Assembly (NCBI GenBank): GCA_028829895.1
Contig: CM054180.1
Location: 102,438,135 to 102,502,134 of the forward strand
From: Sinotaia quadrata
Taxonomy: Eukaryota; Mollusca; Gastropoda; Architaenioglossa; Viviparidae
Direction of reading: 5' to 3'
DNA: 64,000 bases
This document shows positions 1 through 10,486 of this stretch, one piece after another; position 1 is the stretch's first letter, and each line of letters starts with the position of its first letter. The position numbers and the translations under genes were made by a program. The notes beneath the pieces are model-generated. The model worked only from the letters and a program-made list of their open reading frames with translations. It was not told the DNA's origin and ran no database searches.

Positions 1-818
1 CTGTATTGAAAACGATAGATGATGACAAAATTTCCAATGCTGAAATAAGATCACTTTCAAGATAATTTTAAATATTCATATGAATGATTGTATTGTTCTT
101 CAAAATATTTACTTTTCAAATAAATGTTCCTTGTGTGACTTTCTGTTTTGCAAGCAGTCGTGGAACCCGATAATTCCCGTTGTAACGTTTTGAATTGAAG
201 TGATTTTCTGTTCTCCCACTACGACAGTCAGAGTAAAGATTGTATGCTTGAAATTTACGTCAGTCAGTACCCATACTATCTGGAACGCCTTCCTAATTAC
301 TTAGTGTCTTTATACGAATAATATTTCCGGTTCCTTTCGACAGATTTCTATAGAGTTTTACTCTCCTTAAGCGGGTTTGGCTCTTAAGTGTTTTACACTT
401 ACTGCTGGGCGTGGTCTTATGTCAGATATATTTACAGTTTTCTCAGTTTAGCCTGTCTGATTTTAATCCCTGAACAAGCACTAGATTTAATTAGCAATGA
501 TAGAAATCCATTAACAGTTATTGCTATAAATATAGTAATCTTTTTTCTGCGAAACGTCTAAAATATAGAATTGTAGCTTTGTAGTTCCTAATGTGAAATC
601 AATAAATGGTAATTCAATTATAAACTAACTAATTAACTAACTAACAAACTATATATATATAAAACATTAACTAGCTATAACTAACGATAACTAACATAAC
701 TATATAACCATCTACACAGTCATGTTAATACACACTTTTTTATTTATTCAAAACACTAATGTTAACAGAACAGACACACACTTTATATAATCTTAAACTT
801 TAAAATCAATCCTCTCAG

Positions 819-929
819 GAAGGTGTAAGAAAGAAGGGACCACAATGCCAAGCTTCCAGAACTTTCAGCATAACTACAACACACAAACTGTCACAGTCCG
901 GTTCAGAAAGACGAGGCAGCAATGCGTTG
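819..929 (+). pseudogene. Inverted, diverged copy of the EQAS tail cassette
   Basis: On the plus strand, ctcag|GAAGGTGTAAGAAAGAAGG leads into a 111-bp copy of the tail cassette, ending GGCAGCAATGCGTTG. It has the reverse orientation to all other copies. It runs straight into TTCCTAAAATT, which is the plus-strand version of the flank upstream of those other copies. This implies an inversion breakpoint inside a duplicated unit. No donor site follows, so it is probably not used. Confidence 0.55.
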
Positions 930-1017
930 TTCCTAAAATTTAATTTCACTTTTCTGATTTCGTGAAAGGAAATTGTCATTACTTCCGTCGTGACGTAGTT
1001 GTATTTACTGAAGTTAT

Positions 1018-1071
1018 GAGAAGCATGGCGTTGTGGTCCGATCTTTATTAGATACTCAGGAGAGGTTATTT
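1018..1071 (-). pseudogene. Decayed EQAS cassette, possible terminal exon of gene A
   Basis: The plus-strand text matches the 3377-3243 cassette (CTCTCCTGA..., GGACCACAACG...) but is diverged. The aligned acceptor is tatttaaag|, and one base is missing next to it, so a phase-0 entry reads AAA TAA. An AATAAA follows at 1049-1044. It may be a relic or may serve as a stop-bearing last exon. Confidence 0.4.
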
Positions 1072-1381
1072 CTTTAAATAAAAGTAGAAAATAAAATGTC
1101 TGAGTGCTCTAGTGTCAATCTTCAGCCTGGTTAATGTTGTCTAGTGACTTTTGTTTCATTTCTAGATATTTTTTGGTAGCTCACTTACAAATAACACACT
1201 TTAACTAGACATTTTACTCAAGTCTTTTCTCAGTCTGCGCAGTTGGAGAAAACTTACTCATTGCGAGTTATGAGTGTCAGTTTGAACGTCATTAGCGTTA
1301 GGCCTATAGATAATTAAATCAGGCATATTAACATGCATGTATAGAAGCTTTCTGTATGTGAGTGTATAAATGTGTGCATAA

Positions 1382-1726
<345 letters not shown>

Positions 1727-1994
1727 ATGCGTGTGTTTGTTGTATAGTGTGTGTGTGTGTGTGTGTGTTAGTGAGTGTGTGAGTGTGTGCAAATAGAATG
1801 CATGCGAGTCTTTGTGTATGAGTGATGGTATGTGTGTATGCATTACATGAATGATGTGCATTGAGTGTGTTTTTCCTGAGCTGTGTATGTGTGTTTATGT
1901 GAGGAAGAATGAAATTATTATTTAATGTGCTGTTTTCTCAATTTCTGCTGCGAAATATATAAACTATATCATTACAGTTTTAGTTTAAGTACTG

Positions 1995-2260
1995 CTGTTA
2001 AAACTAAATAGTATTTCTATTAAAAACTAACTATAACTAACTAAGATAGCATTAACTATAACTAACCATAATAACTATCATTACTCTATAATCAACTATT
2101 ACAAACTATATAGTACTATAACTAACTTTAACTAACTTTAACTATATCCACCTATAACAAGTTATAACAAACTTTAACTCTATCCACCTATAACAAGTTA
2201 TAACAAACTTTAACAAACTAAACCAAATATAACTAAATATAAGCAACTATAACTATCAAA
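1995..2260. repeat. AACTA/TAACTA-rich low-complexity block
   Basis: Irregular AACTATAACTA repeats. Related blocks lie at 620-710 and 4850-5165, the latter at the matching place in the duplicated unit. Confidence 0.85.
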
Positions 2261-2506
2261 TAGAAAATAACTCAATATTTATCAAAGGAAATAAAGAGGA
2301 AATGCTAAATAATTACAACTGACAGTCACACAATAATTAATTATATAATTCAGAAGTGTATTAAATTAATAAATAACAATTCACTAACGATTAAACATAA
2401 ATGTTTCTATTCTTGATTACTAACTTTTAGACATTACAGGTTATAAGGAATCTCTCTTAGTTTGGAAATTTAGATGATATTTTTTCTGTAATTTACAGAA
2501 ACTCAC

Positions 2507-2548
2507 CTTATCTTTCATTCTTGGCTCTTTTGTCTCTGGCTCAGTAAT
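2507..2548 (-). CDS. Gene A candidate tail exon (short ITEP cassette, 14 codons)
   Basis: Acceptor atttgcag|ATT and donor AAG|gtgagt flank a 42-nt open segment encoding ITEPETKEPRMKDK. Both flanks match those of the 72-nt exon at 5472-5401, so this is its duplicate with ten fewer codons. Phase is 0-0. Confidence 0.5.
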
Positions 2549-2899
2549 CTGCAAATAAATCATACCTAGTCAGGTGCAAAGCCAAAATGTTTATAGACAA
2601 ATGAACAGTGACAGAGCACATCCATATATACATACAAATATACATTCATACGTACAATATATATACATAGATAAAAATGTGATAAGTCAGACACAAAGGC
2701 GTAACAGTTATCGCCCTTATCACCAGTGAGAATCGAGCACGTTGCAGGATATTTGCCGCCCACCTCGGTAAAGACCATCTCCCTTACCTTACTGTGAGTA
2801 TTATGTTAGTAGGCACATGTCTCTAATCAGAGAGACTTCAACCTCCCTTAGAGTTCTAGCTTACCTGTGAACAAACTCTAAGTTCGTAATTTACAACTT

Positions 2900-3130
2900 T
2901 ATTATTTTCATTCTATGTCTCTAAACGTTTTCACACTCTTGGCCAAATGTAACCTTATTGCCAGCCTCACCTATGGGTCAAGGTTACTTCCCACGTTAAC
3001 TCATTCATTAAGTTACCACTGGACTTCTGAGTCGGTTCAACCCATCCCTGCACCTTCATTGATGTGTACGTATGGTCAAGGCTACCTTTATACACCTACA
3101 CTAGTGGACCTGTTGGATTTCCGGATAAAT
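2900..3130. repeat. Dispersed segment shared with 53035-53190
   Basis: The phrases gttaccactggactt, caccttcattgatgtgtac, ggtcaa and ctacctttatacac, then ggacctgttggatttccg, occur in the same order at 53070-53200. Short open frames across it look incidental. Confidence 0.65.
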
Positions 3131-3242
3131 TATTAAAAGTGTGCATTAACATGATTGAGTAGAGACGCAAAATGTAGAATGTTACATCCTTAATTATTAA
3201 ATAGTTGGTGTATTACATTATTATAAAGTCACCTTAACGTAC

Positions 3243-3377
3243 CTTGTGCAACGCATTGCTGCCTCGTCTTTCTGAACCTGACGGTGGCCGTGCCTGTGTA
3301 TTGTCATCACTGCTGCTCGTTCTGGAAGTTTGACGCTGTGGTCCCTTCTTTGTTACATCTTCAGGAGAGGCTTGTTC
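3243..3377 (-). CDS. Gene A candidate tail exon (EQAS cassette, 45 codons)
   Basis: This 135-nt phase 0-0 exon (tattttag|GAA to CACAAG|gtacgt) has no stop and encodes EQASPEDVTKKG through RRGSNALHK. It is almost identical to the copy at 4397-4248 and to 53670-53536 next to gene B. Maintenance of splice sites and frame in three copies supports a coding role. Confidence 0.58.
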
Positions 3378-4247
3378 CTAAAATATAAAGCATAAAATAA
3401 AATGTTTCATAATGTCAAGCAATTGACTGTTTAAATTGAATATGTAATTAAATCTTTTTTTAAAAACTGAGTAATATTTATTGAAAATAAAGGTAAAAGA
3501 TTGATATTTGATTCCATAATATGAATATGAAATTTAGTACGCCTTTACAAAATGTGGCGTACTATGTTGGACGCGATATTAGTTCTCACAATGAAAGTAA
3601 AATTCAATGAAAAGACTGGTCTAAGTTTATTTATTGACCTTCGGACCAAAACCTCTTTGTATCATTGAGTACCTGAGTATGTCTAGAGCTAGTTTAAGAT
3701 TTTATTAGTCTCTGTAGCTTCTGCTCATTTCTTGTAAAACCTAAAATTGTTTTAATAACATCAAGTGGAGCCTCTTAGTGTTGTGTTTATGACATGTCCA
3801 TTATGGACCATATCACAGATCTAATCTAGGTAGGCTTCTTGGCTATCCCCAAAATGGAACAACCAAGCAAACTGATACAAGACTTTTCTACCAAGACCAA
3901 AAGTCTGAGAGAAATGTGACATTCTTTGAGTGAATCTTGTACTTCATTCTTATGACATCAGAACAGTGACGTCATTTAAGTAAACGATATTCAAATCATC
4001 AAATGGATTTTCCACACAATCCAATTTGCTCTATTTTGAATAGAGCAGTTCTTAGCCTATTCATTCATACAAAATTTTCAACTTCAATATGACGTGTATT
4101 CCAGCAAAACATCCAATTAGGATTTATTGGTGACGTGAATAACTACGTCAAATGTGTGTGTTTGCACTAGACTTTCTTATACACTGTTACATCCTTAATT
4201 ATTAAATATTTGGTAAAATATTTCATTATAAAGTCATATTAAGGTAC

Positions 4248-4397
4248 CTTGTTATTACAACAATTATGCGACTCATTGCTGCCTCGTCTTTTTGAACCTG
4301 ACGGTGGCCGTCCCTGTGTATTGTCATCACTGCTGCTCGTTCTGGAAGTTTGACGCTGTGGTCCCTTCTTTGTTACATCTTCAGAAGAGGCTTGTTC
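4248..4397 (-). CDS. Gene A candidate tail exon (EQAS cassette, 50 codons)
   Basis: Acceptor atattttag|GAA and donor AAG|gtacct enclose 150 nt with no stop, phase 0-0. The peptide begins EQASSEDVTKKGPQRQ and is rich in Ser, Arg and Asp (RTSSSDD), resembling a disordered, phosphorylatable tail. It is a near copy of the exon at 3377-3243, but a changed 3' end adds five codons, including CC and NN pairs. Confidence 0.55.
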
Positions 4398-5730
4398 CTA
4401 AAATATTAAGCTTAAAATAAAATGTTTCATAGTGTCAAGCAATTGACTGTTTAATGATGTTTAGCTACTGTCTTTTTCACGTCTAGATATTTCTTCCCTT
4501 TCTTTAGCTCCCCGACAAATAAAATTTTCTCAATAGACATTTTACTAAAGTGCTGAGTTTTTCATGTCTGTTCCATTGGAGAGCACTTCAAGTGGGCACA
4601 TTGAGTGTGTCTATTCTATTAGCATTAGGCCCACGGATAAATTAAAAGTGTGCATTAACATGATTGTGTAGAGACATACTTAACAAGTACATTCCTATGC
4701 TGTGCATGTGTGTTTGTGTGAGGGAGAATGAGATTATAATTTCTTAAATTTAATGAGCTGTTTTCTCAATTTCTCCTGTGAAATTTCTAAACTATTGCAT
4801 TATAACTGTAATTGAATGGCTGCTGTGAAAGCCTAAAGAGGAATTCTATTATAAACTAACTATAACTAACTACCTAACTAGGATAACTTTAACTATAACT
4901 ATCTACCTAACTAAGATCACTTTAACTAACTATAACTAACCATAATAACTCTATAACCAACTACTACAAACTATGTAATACTCTAACTAACCATAATAAC
5001 TCTATAACCAACTACTACAAACTATGTAATACTCTAACTAATTATATCCAGCTGTAACTAACTGTAACTAACTTTAACTAAGCTATGTCCACCTATAACA
5101 AATTATAACTAACTTTAACTAACTAAACCAAGATCACTAACTATAAGCAACTATAACTATCTAATAGAAAATAACTCAATATTTATCAAATTAAATAAAT
5201 AGGACAAATGCTAAATAATTACATCTGAAAGCCACACAATAATTAATTATATAATTCAGAGGTGTATTAAATAAATAAATAACAATTCACTAATGATTGA
5301 ACATAAACAGTTCTATTCTTGATTATTAACTTTTAGATATTACAGAGTATGTTCCCATATTAATTTGGAACTTTAGGTGATATTTGTTTGTGAAACTCAC
5401 CTGATTATTATCGGTGATAACATTCTCTTTTGTTTTTGGCTTTTTGGTATCTTTTGAACTTGGCTCAGTAATCTGCAAATAAATCATACATGGTCAGGTG
5501 TAAACTGTTTATAGACAAATGGACAGTGACAGAGCACATCCATCTTTACATACTTACACCTACATACAAACATGTACATAGATACAAATGTGATAAGTCA
5601 GACACAAAAGCTTAACAGTTATCGACCTTATCACCTGTGAGAAGCGTGCTACTTGCAGGATATTTGCCGCCCACCTCGGTACAGTCCATTTCCCTTGTCC
5701 CTTGTGAGTGTTATGTTATCAAGCATATCA
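4250..5730. repeat. Segmental duplication unit II (tail-exon unit of gene A)
   Basis: This is the second copy of the unit described at 1018-2800. It is better preserved in the EQAS cassette and has the longer ITEP exon. A partial third copy of the EQAS half lies at 3120-3420. Confidence 0.75.
5401..5472 (-). CDS. Gene A candidate tail exon (ITEP cassette, 24 codons)
   Basis: Bounded by atttgcag|ATT and CAG|gtgagt, this open 72-nt segment is phase 0-0, in register with the end of exon 5. It encodes a polar, Lys-rich peptide beginning ITEPSSKD. A shorter paralogous exon with the same flanks lies at 2548-2507. It fits a disordered cytoplasmic C-terminus. No homology outside the window is claimed. 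Transcript data would be decisive. Confidence 0.55.
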
Positions 5731-7200
5731 TCTGCACAAAAAGCCTCGATAGGTAGGTGATGATGTGCCCTTTGTTTCAATTGCATGGTACATTAGCAAT
5801 TAACACTTCCAGTGCTGAATGTGCAATGCTGTGTTAGTGTATATATTTTTATCAATGTACACTGTTTTAGGTATTCATCAAATGAAGTAGACATTTATAT
5901 ATTTAGGTTAAAAGAATAGTTTATGATTTGTATTAATGTGTGTTAGTTTATATTGTTTTCTTTGTGTATATTATGATTTATTTGTGTGAGCACAGTTTTC
6001 CAATATAGCATTTAATTATATATTTGTACATTATCTTGTGTGTTATATGCTTGTAAAATAGTATGTTGAAAGAGCAATTAATGTACTTTCTTTAAATAGT
6101 ATAATCATTCACATAACATAGTGGTTTAGAAGTAATCAATATCTATACATAAGTTAGAAAGCACAGAAAAGACCATTAGAGCCATTTGTTTGCATGAACT
6201 GGTATGGTGGAGAAAAGGCCCAGGTTGACTTTGAGGGACATGTAGTGAAACTGTTTTCAACGTGAGGAGAGAAACATGTGGAAACTGAACTGAACGATAA
6301 CTTGTGTCATTGCAAAGTGTGAAGGACTACTGAGAGTATTTAGCAAAGGTTAGGTAAAATCTATTATCACTATCTTTAATAACTCCTTTTCTATTCTCTG
6401 ATAAGAACTCTCATGTGATTTGTATTCACACTACTGTTGAATTGTATTTAGGATAGAAGTCTGTTGAAACAGATATTATTCGAATGTGGTTCCATTGCAA
6501 TTTTGTCATGTAATCTTTATCATGGTATTTGTTATATGTATATTTAATTGTTGTTTTAATAATATTTATTGCTACAGTTATTGACTTCTCACACATAAAG
6601 ATAATCTTATGTTGGAGAAGAAAGTGGGTGGATGGGCGCTCGCTAAATATAGATTAAAGACGGATTTGTCTTCTACTTTAGTAAGACGTTTTCCACCTAC
6701 AGAATATTGTGTGATGATAAATGTCCGTCTTTAATATTGTGGAAGATAGAAATGTTTACTGCACCTGCCTATCCGCCAAGTGAGAGAGAAAAGTGATGTC
6801 TGCTGGAGAATTATTAATAACAGTTATGAAACAGTGCGTATGGAATCTATTGTAATTAATGTCAAACTGCTAGCGTTTGTAAGACTAGACCAATTTTTCT
6901 GGTTGGTCCGACGTGAGGAGAAGATTAATTAATTGACGTTATTCTGGAATGTACACTACAAGGCCAATGGTGATAAAAGTTGATGTTAACCAAACGATAA
7001 ATGAGTGACAGAAATGGACTGAATGACGATACAGGTACAGGGTGAGAAAATAGAAAGAGAGCCGGGTGCATACACCCAAATTGGTTGTCAATAAACCTGC
7101 AGGAAACAAAGCAATGTCCACCGATGTCCATCGCCCTTATACATTTTCCTTAATGGATTCTTTCATTAATTGCTAATTGCCTGTCAACCTTGTTTCCTAT
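5731..7200. other. Gene A tail intron, no gene recognised
   Basis: This is AT-rich sequence between tail cassettes and exon 5. A copy of a dispersed repeat lies near 6590-6735. I saw no supported exon, although one aligning with the TRPV segment after RWFLR should lie somewhere between 10036 and 5472. Confidence 0.5.
6590..6735 (+). repeat. Dispersed repeat family, copy 1
   Basis: The core runs ttctcacacataa, gtgggtgg, ctaaatatagattaaag, cggatttgt, ttagtaagacg and ccacctacagaat. Similar text recurs at 8955-9110, 25640-25735 and, inverted, at 54900-55085. Short and noncoding, it could be a SINE or MITE; I saw no termini. Confidence 0.6.
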
Positions 7201-7211
7201 TTGCCATTTAG

Positions 7212-7391
7212 CTTAAATACCCTGGGTTTTCCGTACTCATAACGTGAACAAATTTAACTTAAATACCCTGGGTTTTCCGTACTCATCACGTGAACAAATT
7301 TAACTTAAATACCCTGGGTTTTCCGTACTCATAACGTGAACAAATTTAACTTAAATACCCTGGGTTTTCCGCACTCATAACGTGAACAAAT
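7212..7391. repeat. 46-bp minisatellite, four copies
   Basis: Units start at 7212, 7258, 7304 and 7350 with the core ACCCTGGGTTTTCCG and near-perfect identity. Confidence 0.95.
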
Positions 7392-7544
7392 TCGAGACGT
7401 CATGAGGCGATAATTTGGTAAGGTAATTGGCTGATCCTATGAATAGGGAGAGATCTTAGAAATATTTTGTTATACTGTGTATTTCTTGATGTAAAGTAGA
7501 AATGTGTTTCAGTTTTGATGAATAATTTTGGTGTAAAGTTGAAA

Positions 7545-8105
7545 TCACGTTTGACTGTATTTTGATGTAAATGTAGTTTGATGTAAATGTATTTTGTTGT
7601 AAATGTTTTTTGATGTAAAAGTAGTTTGTTGTAAATGTATTTTGATGTAAATATAGTTTGATGTAAATGTAGTTTGTTGTAAATGTAGTTTGATGTAAAT
7701 ATAGTTTGTTATAAATGTATTTTGATATAAATGTATTTTGATGTAAGTGTAGTTTGATGTAAATATAGTTTGATGTAAATGTAGTTTGTTGTAAATGTAG
7801 TTTGATGTAAATATAGTTTGTTATAAATGTATTTTGATATAAATGTATTTTGATATAAATGTATTTTCATGTAAGTGTAGTTTGATGTAAATGTAGTTTG
7901 ATGTAAATGTATTTTGATGTAAATGTAGTTTGATGTAAATGTATTTTGTTGTAAATGTATTTTGATGTAAATGTATTTTGTTGTAAATGTATTTTGATGT
8001 AAATGTATTTTGATGTAGATGTATTTTGATGTAAATGTATTTTGAAATCAATTTATTTTGATGTAAATGTATTTTGATTACAATGTATTTTGATTTCAGT
8101 GTGAA
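7545..8105. repeat. 16-bp minisatellite (TTTGATGTAAATGTAG type)
   Basis: About 35 units of a 16-base repeat with T/G variants. The Lys/His/Ile-rich minus-strand open frame over it is an artefact of the repeat. Confidence 0.93.
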
Positions 8106-8954
8106 TGAATCTAATAACATCTTTTTTTCCAGATTAAGTTTAAGATTGAAAGGAAGAGAGGGAAAAAATGTAGACATTATCTGGCAAGAGACATATGTGT
8201 TCACCTTTCAGTGTGTTTCTTGGGCACGCGTCTTCACTGTTTATACTAGGACTGGTGTAGGTTTTAGATACTTCCCTTCCTGATTGATTGGCGAAATTCT
8301 CATGGGTGGGAACCCAATTTGAATTTGTACTGGATTCACTAGCCATTGGTAATTGGGATCAATACTGTTGTTTGATATTGTTCAAGTGGATCAAAATTTC
8401 CCGTTGATCAGATGAAATAACAAGGTGTAATGTTATTCCTGCGTCGCAAGCCTTAAGTGACTATTGTTTATTAAGTCGGATGTTTTGCCGTAATGTCTAG
8501 TATGTTCCTTTCTACTCTAGGCGTAACATTATTTGGTGAACTGAAATCTTATGTTGACATGCATAAGTTTTTCTTTTCTGATGTCTTCATATGATGTGTA
8601 CTGGTGTATTTGGTGAACTGATAGTTACCACTGACGTTGGTTTCTTGGCTGTGAACTGTTAAGACTACGCGGAGGGCTTCGAGTGAAGTCACCAGCCACA
8701 CCACAAGCCAGGATTTCAATGCAATGCACAGTAAATAAATGAGTCACGTGTTACCCTCGTTCAGATTGGCCATTGTACATAAATTATTCTTTCACTCTGA
8801 TTCTAAAACTTCTTCTCTGATGATAATATAGGATCTGGAACATTGTGATTATTAATTAGTGTTTCTGAGAATGAATCTGGACATCATGTTAAAAGGTAAT
8901 TGTGAAAATATTATTTTCTTGAAAACTAAATTATTTTACATTTTCACACTATTT

Positions 8955-9110
8955 CCTGTAACTAACTTCTCGCGCATATTAATATAATATGGCTTGGGTA
9001 GGGGGTGACGGGAGGAGGCAGCTACAAGATTAATTAAAGCGGGATCAAAACCTATCCCCGAGGCAAGAATTTGCCATCAGCAGAAATTTGTGTGACCTTG
9101 TGTGAATGGT
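8955..9110 (+). repeat. Dispersed repeat family, copy 2
   Basis: It shares ttctcgcgcata, gggtgacggg, attaaagcgggat and cagaaatttgtgtga with the 6590 copy. It is diverged. Confidence 0.5.
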
Positions 9111-9362
9111 ATTTTTTGTATGTGAATTATTTATTCAGAAACCAGTAAGCCAGATCTGCCAAGCGAGACTGAGTAAAGGGAAGTCCAGTCAGAATATAAT
9201 CAGCCAACTATAATTCGCTTACTTGTAGTATTTGACTGACAAATGTATTCATGAATAGAGATAGATATAAATAATAATCATACGCTAGGAGGCGCCACGC
9301 ATGAATATATACCATAGCTTTATAAATAGGGTAGTTACAGAGATTATATATAAACAATATAA

Positions 9363-9394
9363 ATAGATAGATAGATAGGTAGGTAGATAAATAG

Positions 9395-9425
<31 letters not shown>

Positions 9426-9458
9426 GATAAATAGATAGATAGATAGATAGATAAAAAG

Positions 9459-9489
<31 letters not shown>

Positions 9490-9530
9490 GATAGATAGAT
9501 AGATAGGTAGATAAATAGATAGATAGATAA

Positions 9531-9573
<43 letters not shown>

Positions 9574-9602
9574 GATAAATAGATAGATAGATAAAAAGAT
9601 AG

Positions 9603-9633
<31 letters not shown>

Positions 9634-9706
9634 GATAGATAGGTAGATAAATAGATAGATAGATAAATAGATAGATAGATATATAGATAAAAAGATAGAT
9701 GGATAA

Positions 9707-9782
<76 letters not shown>

Positions 9783-10022
9783 GTAGATAAATAGATAGAT
9801 AGATAGATAGGTAGGTAGATAAATAGATAGATAGATAGGTAGATAGATAGATAGATAGGTAGGTAGATAAATAGATAGATAGATAGGTAGATAAATAGAT
9901 AGATAGATAGATAGGTAGGTAGATAAATAGATAGATAGATAGGTAGATAAATAGATAGATAGATAGATAGGTAGGTAGATAAATAGATAGATAGATAGAT
10001 AAAAAGATAGATAGATAGATAA
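9363..10022. repeat. (GATA)n array in gene A, just after exon 5
   Basis: About 660 bp of GATA with GGTA and AAATA/AAAAAGATA variants, starting 13 bp beyond the exon 5 donor. A 160-bp array holds the same place in gene B. Two long YLSIYL open frames here are not genes. Confidence 0.97.
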
Positions 10023-10035
10023 GCACATGTTTTAC

Positions 10036-10486
10036 TTTCATGAAAGATCGACCTTCGTGAAGAGCCATTCTTCTGTGCAAGATGTGACCTTTAGTAGTTT
10101 GCTTTTCATCTTCGGAATTGAACCTCCAACAATAAGGCATTATGCCCTCAATCATCAGAATGACGGACAGTCTCTGTAGCTGCCAGTGCTCCTCCCTGGT
10201 GTCAGCCACGGTCGAGCACGTGCTGGACATCATGGCGATGAGGGCGTTCATCATGAGAATGTAGGTCATCACGGTGAAGGTCACAAAGAGGACGACAGCC
10301 AACCAGTGTTGTGGGGCTTCATAGAGAACGTCCAGCTCAATGAGCCCCAGAAATAACTTGAACATCGTCATGATTGTGACGCCCAGGTGTTCAAACGCGG
10401 CTGGAACGCCATTTGGTGACGGGAGGAATGTGGCGTACATGGCAAAGGAAAATGCCAGAAGATCGATAATGATCATTGTAGAGAAC
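10036..10486 (-). CDS. Gene A exon 5: S5, pore loop, S6 and post-S6 segment
   Basis: This 451-nt exon has acceptor ctgtcag|G and donor ATGAAA|gtaaaa, and ends in phase 0. It encodes S5, pore helix (TMFKLFL), filter GLIE, S6 (ending [13 protein letters not shown]) and a [13 protein letters not shown] segment like the post-S6 helix of TRPV5/6. The final GRSFMK aligns with the RWFLR motif of TRPV5/6, so coding should continue in a further exon. Open frame beyond 10036 is only translated GATA repeat and is excluded. Confidence 0.88.

Noticed and set aside
2566..2778. 70-codon frame with EVGGKYPATC on the minus strand
   Set aside because: The duplicate at 5500-5690 keeps the sequence but has an in-frame stop, so it looks like noncoding duplicated DNA.
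7821..8204. 127-codon Lys/His/Ile-rich frame
   Set aside because: 16-bp minisatellite translated on the minus strand.
9208..10028. Long [10 protein letters not shown] open frames over 9285-10028
   Set aside because: They are translations of a GATA microsatellite. Only the part before the exon 5 donor (upstream of 10036 on the minus strand) is coding.
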